A stretch of DNA of 5,645 nt from Candidatus Parcubacteria bacterium (GTDB taxonomy: Bacteria; Patescibacteriota; Minisyncoccia; Phycocordibacterales; CAIZLB01): contig JACMMR010000007.1 of assembly GCA_014378965.1 (NCBI GenBank), positions 1 to 5,645 of the forward strand, given 5' to 3'. The translations under genes and the position numbers were made by a program. Position 1 is the stretch's first letter. Each line of letters begins with the position of its first letter. The notes below the pieces were generated by a model. The model made no database searches. It was not told where the DNA came from and saw nothing but the letters and a program-made list of their open reading frames with translations. Shown here piece after piece: positions 1 through 4,819 of this stretch.

Positions 1-279
1 TTTAGTCATGATGTAATGATGCAGGTTGTACAAAAACATACTGACAAAAATAATGTGTCAGAATCTTTTAAATGGAAAAATCATGATATTGAACAAAAAT
101 TAACACAGATTCGTTTTGCTCCAAAAAATATGGATTGGTCTATTAGTTATTGGATATATGGAGATCAAGTTTTATTTGCAGGATCAGGATATGAAAAATA
201 TGCATTCGTAGTATATAGCCGAGAATTTGCCCAGCTTATGAAGCTTATGTGGCAGCAAGTGTGGAGTGTGTCAGAGTAA
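1..279 (+). CDS. C-terminal part of a TrmB-like transcriptional regulator (5' truncated by window edge)
   Basis: The reading frame is open from base 1 (FSHDV before the first Met at 16), so the gene almost certainly starts upstream and these 92 residues are its C-terminus. The segment SYWIYGDQVLFAG, followed by EKYAFVVYSREFAQLMKLMWQQVW, resembles the end of TrmB-family regulators in archaea and CPR bacteria, where an 'IYGDKV' strand is followed by a 'viesKEfA...qkmfe.lW' helix. The DNA-binding winged-helix domain would lie outside the window, so it is not seen. The family usually senses a ligand, often a sugar, but no ligand can be read here. The gene ends in TAA, and no convincing terminator follows before the next promoter at 287. 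The family call is by eye; a generic helix-turn-helix regulator or an unrelated protein remains possible. Confidence 0.5.
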   Translation, partial: FSHDVMMQVVQKHTDKNNVSESFKWKNHDIEQKLTQIRFAPKNMDWSISYWIYGDQVLFAGSGYEKYAFVVYSREFAQLMKLMWQQVWSVSE

Positions 280-286
280 GTTTTTA

Positions 287-314
287 TTGACACCGCTTCA
301 AAAAAGTATATTCT
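287..314 (+). promoter_or_regulatory. Sigma70-type promoter of the 369-911 gene
   Basis: A perfect TTGACA (287-292) is followed after 16 nt by TATTCT (309-314); the overlapping TATATT (307-312) would give a 14-nt spacer. Transcription would start near 321, leaving a leader of about 48 nt with no Shine-Dalgarno motif. The -35 box overlaps the right arm of an inverted repeat (GTGTCA 268-273, TGACAC 288-293) that could be an operator or chance. Confidence 0.5.
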
Positions 315-368
315 AAAAATAGATTTGGACAGGTAAAGTGCCTATTCCCCAAATCAAAATTTTAAATC

Positions 369-911
369 ATGAAAAGATGCGGATGGGTAATTGCAACGGC
401 TATTAGGGTTACGGATAGAGAAATTCAGTTTCGAGTTGGTGAATCAGAAAAATATAAGGATGTCTTAAAATTTCCTGACCTAATTGGGCAAATTATTGAA
501 ATTCCGATGAAGCCAAAATTTTGGAAGTCTGAGCTGCGTAAAGGCCGCAAGCAGTTTGTGACTTTTAACAGGACTGAGGAAGTAATTATATTCCACGAAA
601 AGATCGAATATGTGCTTCTCATTCAGTGGAATCAGCCAGCTTCTATACGATTGGTCGGAACTGGTTCAAAAGAAGATTTGTTTAGATTGCTCTGTAGGCC
701 CAGTAAAAAGCCTACAAATCCGGTATATGAGGTAACAATTCCAATTATACCGGGTTTTGTGAAAGGCACTTTAGAGCAGATTCTCGACAAAATAAGAAGT
801 AATTGTCCTGGTGATCCTAGAACCTACCTCACACATCAAGATACAACCTGGTCTATCTTGGCTCCTGATGGAAAGTTGAAAGAGACCACAATGCCCGTAT
901 TACTGGGCTAA
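369..911 (+). CDS. Hypothetical protein, 180 aa, soluble, no recognised family
   Basis: I do not recognise this protein. It is 180 residues with no signal peptide or membrane segment, and its alternating hydrophobic pattern suggests a mostly beta-strand fold (for example residues 36-46 and 70-86). There is a basic stretch at 49-61 ([14 protein letters not shown]), three scattered cysteines (4, 109, 146) and a Pro-rich centre (111-129). ATG 369 is the first start in the frame, and no ribosome binding site precedes it. The gene stands alone: it has its own promoter at 287-314 and a strong terminator three bases after the stop. Its codon use is somewhat GC-richer than that of the ribosomal genes, which with the cassette layout hints at acquisition. 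The 65-aa frame on the opposite strand (425-622) is a shadow. The coding call rests on length and on the flanking promoter and terminator. Confidence 0.75.
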   Translation: MKRCGWVIATAIRVTDREIQFRVGESEKYKDVLKFPDLIGQIIEIPMKPKFWKSELRKGRKQFVTFNRTEEVIIFHEKIEYVLLIQWNQPASIRLVGTGSKEDLFRLLCRPSKKPTNPVYEVTIPIIPGFVKGTLEQILDKIRSNCPGDPRTYLTHQDTTWSILAPDGKLKETTMPVLLG

Positions 912-913
912 TT

Positions 914-950
914 CCCGCGATGCTTTCGAGCGCCGCGGGTCTTTTTTCTT
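914..950 (+). terminator. Strong intrinsic terminator after the 369-911 gene
   Basis: CCCGCG (914-919) pairs with CGCGGG (934-939). Inside, one A-C mismatch and a U-G pair lead to an inner GCT/AGC stem closed by a TTCG tetraloop (925-928). A T-rich tract (TCTTTTTTCTT, 940-950) follows at once. The -35 box of rpsL (949-954) begins in the last two T's of this tract. Confidence 0.92.
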
Positions 951-977
951 GCAAAAAACCCTAAAATATAGTACATT
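949..977 (+). promoter_or_regulatory. Putative rpsL promoter, near-leaderless
   Basis: TTGCAA (949-954), a 17-nt spacer and TACATT (972-977), each matching consensus at 4 of 6 positions. The -10 ends 7 nt before ATG 985, so the transcript would start at or one base before the start codon. An alternative -10, TATAGT (967-972), is a better hexamer but has only 12 nt to this -35. No Shine-Dalgarno sequence lies before 985. Confidence 0.45.
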
Positions 978-984
978 ACTCCAC

Positions 985-1404
985 ATGCCCACATTAAATC
1001 AATTAGTAAAAAGAAGTCGTTCAAAGGCATCAAAAAAGAGTAAAGCGGTTGCGCTTACTCGTGGTTTTAACAGTATATTAAACAAACCAATCTTCTATAC
1101 TTCTCCTCAAAAGAGAGGTGTGTGTATCAAGGTTACTACAAAGACTCCTAAGAAACCTAACTCTGCTGTTCGTAAAATAGCTCGTGTTAGACTTACAAAC
1201 GGTATCGAAGTAACAGCCTATATTCCAGGAGAGGGACATAACTTACAAGAGCACTCAGTAGTATTACTACGTGGTGGTCGTGTAAAAGATGTTGGTATTA
1301 GATATACTGTTGTTCGCGGAAAGCTAGATGCAGCCGGCGTTGCAAAAAGACGTAAAGGCCGATCTATGTATGGTAACAAAAGACCAAAAGTAGTTGCAAA
1401 ATAA
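985..1404 (+). CDS. rpsL: 30S ribosomal protein S12
   Basis: S12 lies at the decoding centre of the small subunit and helps set translational accuracy. The 139-aa product starts [12 protein letters not shown], the standard S12 N-terminus; the longer frame from TTG 949 adds 12 unconserved residues and overlaps the promoter, so ATG 985 is chosen. Clear hallmarks are PQKRGVC (41-47), [11 protein letters not shown] (54-64), RVRLTNG (67-73), [13 protein letters not shown] (79-91) and RGGRVKD (96-102). Before PQKRGVC there are 40 residues rather than the 27 of E. coli; the extra segment (about 22-40, with RGFNS) matches in length and pattern the insertion known in Bacillus S12. Oddly, the conserved loop KDLPGVRYH is KDVGIRYT here (101-108): one residue shorter, without the proline, and with T for H. 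rpsG follows after 142 nt. Confidence 0.98.
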   Translation: MPTLNQLVKRSRSKASKKSKAVALTRGFNSILNKPIFYTSPQKRGVCIKVTTKTPKKPNSAVRKIARVRLTNGIEVTAYIPGEGHNLQEHSVVLLRGGRVKDVGIRYTVVRGKLDAAGVAKRRKGRSMYGNKRPKVVAK

Positions 1405-1419
1405 TCTTTGAACGAGATT

Positions 1420-1428
1420 CTTTAACAA
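1420..1428 (+). promoter_or_regulatory. boxA-like motif in the rpsL-rpsG spacer
   Basis: CTTTAACAA matches the core of the E. coli rrn boxA (GCTCTTTAACAA), the RNA site for NusB-S10 antitermination. A small hairpin follows three bases later (1431-1445). The match is short and the sequence AT-rich, so chance is a real alternative. Confidence 0.2.
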
Positions 1429-1430
1429 AC

Positions 1431-1445
1431 ACCCTATAAAGGGGT
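1431..1445 (+). repeat. 15-nt hairpin repeat, copy 1 (after rpsL)
   Basis: ACCCTATAAAGGGGT folds into a 5-bp stem (ACCCT/GGGGT, with one U-G pair) and a 5-nt loop. A second copy at 2071-2085 after rpsG is identical at 12 of 15 positions. No T-tract follows, so it is not a classical terminator. Confidence 0.45.
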
Positions 1446-1534
1446 ATAAGACAAATCCAATTGGAGTACTCAGCAATGAGGAATAAAAACTTACAACAAT
1501 TGGTAAATTTATAAAAATAAATTAGTAAACAAAT

Positions 1535-1540
1535 TAAAAT
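1535..1540 (+). promoter_or_regulatory. rpsG: Candidate -10 box for rpsG
   Basis: TAAAAT ends exactly 6 nt before ATG 1547, the same spacing as at four other genes in the window. No -35 is recognisable and the surroundings are A/T-only, so it is weak on its own. Co-transcription from rpsL is the alternative. No Shine-Dalgarno sequence is present. Confidence 0.3.
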
Positions 1541-1546
1541 AAAAAT

Positions 1547-2017
1547 ATGAGAAGAAAAGTAAAAAACCGAAATGTAGCTGGAGTTGATCCACGCTTCGAT
1601 TCACTAACGCTAGGTAAATTTATCAACTACGTTATGTGGGATGGTAAAAAATCTACAGCAAGAACTGTTGTATATGACATGCTTGAAGTATTAAAAGAAA
1701 AAACTGGTAATGAAAATCCAATAGAGATTTTTGATACAGCTATAAAAAATGTATCACCTCAAGTTGAGGTTCGGTCAAGAAGAGTTGGTGGTGCAAACTA
1801 CCAGGTTCCTTATGAAATCAGACAAGACAGAAGAACTTTCTTGGCTATGAACTGGATCATCGGAGCTGCAAGAAATAAAAAAGGAAAGCCTATGCACTTA
1901 AAATTGTCAGACGAGATATTGGCTGCAATGAAAGGTGAAGGTGAAGCTATGAAGAAAAGAGAAAATACACACAAGATGGCTGAGGCTAACAAAGCCTTCG
2001 CGCACATGGCTTGGTAA
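1547..2017 (+). CDS. rpsG: 30S ribosomal protein S7
   Basis: S7 is the primary assembly protein of the 30S head, binding the 3' major domain of 16S rRNA near the E site. The 156-aa length is normal. Hallmarks are WDGKKSTA near the N-terminus (31-38), the signature VEVRSRRVGGANYQVP (73-88), and the C-terminal NTHKMAEANKAFAHMAW (140-156). ATG 1547 gives the expected basic N-terminus MRRKVKNRN and is preceded by an A-rich leader without a ribosome binding site. It follows rpsL as in the str operon, but fusA and tuf do not come next: a weak terminator and an unrelated membrane-protein gene do. In E. coli S7 represses its own translation, so the structured spacer upstream may serve the same purpose. 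Two overlapping minus-strand frames (1810-2067, 1907-2167) are shadows. Confidence 0.98.
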   Translation: MRRKVKNRNVAGVDPRFDSLTLGKFINYVMWDGKKSTARTVVYDMLEVLKEKTGNENPIEIFDTAIKNVSPQVEVRSRRVGGANYQVPYEIRQDRRTFLAMNWIIGAARNKKGKPMHLKLSDEILAAMKGEGEAMKKRENTHKMAEANKAFAHMAW

Positions 2018-2040
2018 TCTCGTATTTTTATAAAGTGATG

Positions 2041-2064
2041 GAAGACTCCAGAGATGGGGTTTTT
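2041..2064 (+). terminator. Probable weak terminator after rpsG
   Basis: GAAGACTCC (2041-2049) pairs with GGGGTTTTT (2056-2064) around the loop AGAGAT, through Watson-Crick and G-U pairs. The T run is part of the 3' arm and also serves as the T-tract. It is weaker than the terminators at 914-950 and 4820-4850. The GGGGT arm could pair instead with ACCCC at 2071-2075. Confidence 0.45.
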
Positions 2065-2070
2065 CATTGT

Positions 2071-2085
2071 ACCCCTTTAAGGGGT
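2071..2085 (+). repeat. 15-nt hairpin repeat, copy 2 (after rpsG)
   Basis: ACCCCTTTAAGGGGT is a perfect 5-bp stem with a 5-nt loop and resembles 1431-1445 after rpsL. It is followed by GTGTTTGG rather than a clean T-tract. ACCCC can pair with either the upstream GGGGT (2056-2060) or the downstream one (2081-2085), so two structures exclude each other. Confidence 0.45.
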
Positions 2086-2104
2086 GTGTTTGGTAAAATA
2101 GATG

Positions 2105-2110
2105 TATAAT
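2105..2110 (+). promoter_or_regulatory. -10 box of the lgt-like gene (leaderless)
   Basis: A perfect TATAAT ends 6 nt before ATG 2117, so the expected start of transcription is the A of that codon. No good -35 is seen at the usual distance. The in-frame ATG at 2102 directly precedes this box and would lie outside the transcript. Confidence 0.6.
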
Positions 2111-2116
2111 ACTCAC

Positions 2117-2872
2117 ATGCATTTTCCATATGATATCCATATCGGCACAGTCATACTTCATATTCATTTAGTAACAGACATCTTATCGATTTATATTGGA
2201 TATCGATATTATAAATATTTGAGAAATAAAAAAGGGGATCACCTTCCAGGAGATAAAAGATATGCAGTTATTATTGGAGCTGCTGCTGGTGCACTTATTG
2301 GTTCACGACTTTTAGCATTTTTTGAACATATAAATACCATGTCGGATTTTTCTCTATTGTATATCTTCTCAAACAAAACAATTGCTGGTGGAGTAATAGG
2401 TGGAATCATCGGTGTAGAGATTGTAAAAAAAATTACGAAAATAAAAACATCAACAGGAGATTTGCTGGTACTTCCTCTGATTCTCGGAATAGGAATTGGT
2501 CGAATAGGGTGTTTCTTAACAGGGGTAAAAGATGGAACGGTTGGAAATGTTTCGACTATGCCCTGGACCTTTGACCAAGGAGATGGATTGATGAGACATC
2601 CAACATCATTGTATGAAATAGTATTTTTAATAATTTGTTTCTTTATGTTACAAAAGCTTTTACAAAAGAAATTACAAGAAGGTTTAGTGTTTAAATTATT
2701 TGCATCGCTGTATTTATTATTTAGACTCTGTATTGAATTTATAAAACCAAGAGAAATTGTATTTTTAAACTTATCATATATTCAGATTGCATCTGCTTTG
2801 TTTGTGCTTTATTATTTGTATTCATTTTTAAAAATATATAAAAATAGACATCAAGTATTCAAAGTTATATAA
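2117..2872 (+). CDS. Lgt-family (prolipoprotein diacylglyceryl transferase-like) membrane protein, divergent
   Basis: Lgt moves a diacylglyceryl group from phosphatidylglycerol to the lipobox cysteine of prolipoproteins in the inner membrane. This 251-aa product has multiple hydrophobic segments (about 11-29, 50-70, 86-102, 116-134, 166-182, 192-208, 220-238). It keeps the family landmarks GRIGCF (128-133, with the key Arg129), HPTSLYE (161-167) and LFRLCIEF (201-208, with Arg203 and Glu207 matching Arg239/Glu243 of E. coli). By eye, three residues important in E. coli Lgt differ: Tyr26 corresponds to His17, His103 to Ala90 (IAGGVIGG instead of HGGLIG), and Asn146 to Cys132. It may therefore be a functional variant or a relative with another lipid-transfer role. 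ATG 2117 is chosen because the ATG at 2102 directly precedes the -10 box. The 3' end carries the promoter of the next gene. Confidence 0.88.
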   Translation: MHFPYDIHIGTVILHIHLVTDILSIYIGYRYYKYLRNKKGDHLPGDKRYAVIIGAAAGALIGSRLLAFFEHINTMSDFSLLYIFSNKTIAGGVIGGIIGVEIVKKITKIKTSTGDLLVLPLILGIGIGRIGCFLTGVKDGTVGNVSTMPWTFDQGDGLMRHPTSLYEIVFLIICFFMLQKLLQKKLQEGLVFKLFASLYLLFRLCIEFIKPREIVFLNLSYIQIASALFVLYYLYSFLKIYKNRHQVFKVI

Positions 2873-2873
2873 T
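2845..2873 (+). promoter_or_regulatory. Promoter of the 2880 gene inside the lgt-like 3' end (leaderless)
   Basis: TAGACA (2845-2850, 5 of 6), a 17-nt spacer and a perfect TATAAT (2868-2873), ending 6 nt before ATG 2880. The TAA stop of the lgt-like gene (2870-2872) lies within the -10 hexamer, so these bases have two roles. This is among the best promoters in the window. Confidence 0.7.
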
Positions 2874-2879
2874 TTACAT

Positions 2880-3344
2880 ATGATAAATCCACAACTTATT
2901 ACGTACATGAACGCTGAAATAGCTAAAGGTATTTCTAGAGATACTATAAGACAAAACCTAATACAAGGAGGAAGTTGGACAGATCTTGTTATAACTGAAC
3001 ATTTTTCTGCGATTGATTTAGGGACTACAACTTCGCAAGTAAGTACTACGAGTCAAGAGGGATCGAAAAATAGAAGAAATATTTTTTTGATTAATTTGGG
3101 TATATTTATACTATATACAATCGGAAGTATTCTTATAAAAGAAGCTGGATTTGCAATGTCACTTTATATAGTTCATGCAGCATTCCTAATTGTATTATCT
3201 ATCGTGTTTGGTATTTGGGGACTAGTTGCTAAGAAAAAGATGTATGCTGGAGACTTATTCTTAACTGCAATTGCTTTATGTATTATAGGTTTTGGTACAT
3301 GTTATGGTTTGCTTGCTTCAAATTTGGTTAATCTTAACTTATAA
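2880..3344 (+). CDS. Small membrane protein: N-terminal helix pair plus three membrane segments
   Basis: The 154-aa product has no assigned function. Residues 3-43 (PQLITYMNAEIAKGISRDTI, then RQNLIQGGSWTDLVITEHF) look like the helix-pair module 'liyIkqqlakGvsreeIrqaLlqaGW...di..aF' that I associate with many CPR membrane proteins. A Ser/Thr/Gln-rich linker (48-62) follows, then a basic KNRR (63-66) and three hydrophobic helices (about 68-86, 91-116, 124-147) with a positive KKK between the last two. The basic residues suggest the N-terminal module is cytoplasmic. ATG 2880 starts 7 nt after the upstream stop and exactly 6 nt after a perfect TATAAT, so it is probably transcribed independently as a leaderless mRNA as well as by read-through. 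No terminator is visible after it. Confidence 0.8.
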   Translation: MINPQLITYMNAEIAKGISRDTIRQNLIQGGSWTDLVITEHFSAIDLGTTTSQVSTTSQEGSKNRRNIFLINLGIFILYTIGSILIKEAGFAMSLYIVHAAFLIVLSIVFGIWGLVAKKKMYAGDLFLTAIALCIIGFGTCYGLLASNLVNLNL

Positions 3345-3356
3345 CAATCTGACCTT

Positions 3357-3385
3357 TTGTGTGTTACTATGATTATCGTTATATT
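3357..3385 (+). promoter_or_regulatory. Putative promoter of the radical SAM gene
   Basis: TTGTGT (3357-3362, first three bases match), a 17-nt spacer and TATATT (3380-3385). Transcription would start near 3391, leaving a leader of about 20 nt, CA-rich and unstructured (contains ACACAACACAACA), without a Shine-Dalgarno motif. The string TATATTCT also occurs in the promoter of the 369 gene. Confidence 0.4.
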
Positions 3386-3411
3386 CTGAAACTCAAACAC
3401 AACACAACATC

Positions 3412-4803
3412 ATGGACCTTTTAAAAATGAATTTTAAAGTTGGGGAGAAAGTCCTCAAGAAGACAATTTCACGTTGCACAACTTGTGACGCAGAAGTGCC
3501 AGCTGAAGTAATTCAAGTTGGACCAACTGACGGAACTGGAAAAGTTATCATGAGAAGGACTTGTCCTGTTCATGGTATTCACGAATACGTTATTTCTTCA
3601 GACTCAAGATTTTATTACCTTGCCCAAGGTAATCCCAAAAATTCTTGTGGTGAAGGATGTGGGTGCGGGACTGCACGTTCTGTTTCTAATAAGCCCATCT
3701 ACGACGGTACTCTTGGAAGCAATGCCGTGGCGCCGGTTGAAATACTTGGTCAAACCGAAAAACTCGCAACTTGCTTGGCCTTGATCGAGATCGTCGATTC
3801 CTGCAATCTGGCCTGTCCAACTTGCTTTGCTGCATCGCCCCATGGTATTGGTGCGAATACGAAGTTTCATTCATTTGATAATATTACCGGTCGCATCAGC
3901 CAAGTCATATCTCGAAAAGGACCGATTGAGATCATTCAGTTTTCTGGCGGCGAGCCAACTATTCATCCGGAATTTTTTCACCTCGTACAATGGGTTTTGT
4001 TAAACCCAAATATCGAAAAGCTTTTGATTAATACCAACGGTGTTCGTCTAGCTCGTGATGAAAAATTCATCGAATCAATGAGAAGAATTATGACACTGCC
4101 TCAAGCACACAAGATCCAACTCTATTTGCAATTCGATGGTCCTCAACTCGATGGACAGAAAGAATTGCGTGGGGTAGACCTGCGTGAAATTCGAGAGAAG
4201 GCTATTCGAAATTGTGAAGTGATGGATTTGTCTATCACACTTGCAATGACTGTGACTCGTCAAAACTTGCCATATCTTTGGGATTCGGTGCAATATGCTC
4301 TTCCACATGAGAACATTCGTGGGATTAGTTTTCAGCCAATGTTTTTGTCCGGGAGGAATACACAGAAAACCTTAGAAGATCCAATCAATACAGCCGATAT
4401 TATCCTTGGTTTGAACGGTCAGTCCTCGGAAAATATTTCACTGAGGGATTTCACTTCACTCCCTTGTGGTGATCCCAACTGTGCTTGTATTGGTTGGGGG
4501 TTTCGTCTCGATGGAAAATATCATTCACCCACGGCGTTTGGTTTGGATATTGCAAGTATGCAGGCAACGCTACCGGATAAAGTAAATTACAGCGAAGCTG
4601 ACTTGGAAAAGTGTGGCTGTGATAACACAATATTGGGTGACATGATGCGACGGTTCGAAAAACCGATCGCTCGAACGTTCAGGCTTTTCATTAAGCCATT
4701 CATGGATGCTCGGTCGTGGGATAAAGATAGGACTGATAGGTGCTGTACTCATGTGATAGCACCTGATGGCAGTCTTAAGTCATTCTGTCAGTATTATAGC
4801 TAA
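3412..4803 (+). CDS. Radical SAM enzyme of the MJ0619/tetraether-lipid-synthase-like type (COG1964-like)
   Basis: This 463-aa protein should cleave S-adenosylmethionine to a 5'-deoxyadenosyl radical using the [4Fe-4S] cluster on CNLACPTC (Cys131, 135, 138). SGGEP (178-182) is the SAM-binding motif. Before the core is a Cys-rich zone: CTTC (22-25) and CPVHG (51-55), rubredoxin- or zinc-like, then CGEGCGC (79-85). After it come CGDPNCAC (352-359), CGC (401-403), CC (444-445) and a final FCQYYS with Cys459, likely auxiliary-cluster ligands; 19 Cys in all. The N-terminal 'C..C...CP.HG' element, LQFDG (239-243), SFQPMFLSGR (306-315) and 'CC.H.i.PdG...sFC.Y' ending match the family of archaeal Tes and bacterial relatives. 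Tes joins lipid chains by C-C bonds, but the substrate here is unknown. It is GC-richer than the lgt-like gene and ends at a strong terminator. ATG 3427 is an alternative start. Confidence 0.9.
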   Translation: MDLLKMNFKVGEKVLKKTISRCTTCDAEVPAEVIQVGPTDGTGKVIMRRTCPVHGIHEYVISSDSRFYYLAQGNPKNSCGEGCGCGTARSVSNKPIYDGTLGSNAVAPVEILGQTEKLATCLALIEIVDSCNLACPTCFAASPHGIGANTKFHSFDNITGRISQVISRKGPIEIIQFSGGEPTIHPEFFHLVQWVLLNPNIEKLLINTNGVRLARDEKFIESMRRIMTLPQAHKIQLYLQFDGPQLDGQKELRGVDLREIREKAIRNCEVMDLSITLAMTVTRQNLPYLWDSVQYALPHENIRGISFQPMFLSGRNTQKTLEDPINTADIILGLNGQSSENISLRDFTSLPCGDPNCACIGWGFRLDGKYHSPTAFGLDIASMQATLPDKVNYSEADLEKCGCDNTILGDMMRRFEKPIARTFRLFIKPFMDARSWDKDRTDRCCTHVIAPDGSLKSFCQYYS

Positions 4804-4819
4804 GTGATTCAACACACTG

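Larger units (their letters stand above)
1405..1546 (+). promoter_or_regulatory. Structured rpsL-rpsG intercistronic region, possible S7 control leader
   Basis: This 142-nt spacer has no coding capacity but several paired elements. CCAATTG (1457-1463) can pair with CAATTGG (1497-1503), enclosing a small hairpin CTCA-GCAA-TGAG (1469-1480) with a GNRA tetraloop. In E. coli, S7 binds the rpsL-rpsG spacer and represses its own translation, so a comparable role is possible but unproven. A weaker hairpin just after the rpsL stop (AATCT 1403-1407, AGATT 1415-1419) might act in 3'-end formation. The last 45 nt before rpsG are almost pure A/T and hold the candidate -10. Confidence 0.4.

Noticed and set aside
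16..18. Gene start at ATG 16 for the first gene
   Set aside because: The frame is open to base 1 and the recognisable part is a C-terminal domain, so the gene is more likely truncated by the window.
268..293. Inverted repeat GTGTCA/TGACAC as terminator of the first gene
   Set aside because: The T run is in the loop rather than after the stem, so it does not form an intrinsic terminator; it may be chance or an operator.
425..622. 65-aa minus-strand frame
   Set aside because: It lies inside the 369-911 gene, with no promoter and no family resemblance.
949..984. TTG start extending rpsL by 12 residues
   Set aside because: The extra residues are not S12-like, and they overlap the promoter; MPTLNQLV at 985 is the canonical N-terminus.
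1810..2167. Minus-strand frames over rpsG and the lgt-like gene start
   Set aside because: They are antisense to well-conserved S7 sequence, with no promoter or recognisable protein.
3572..4752. Frames on both strands inside the radical SAM gene (3572-3784 +; 3604-3870, 3686-3874, 4075-4308, 4570-4752 -)
   Set aside because: All lie within a clearly coding gene and have no recognisable features.
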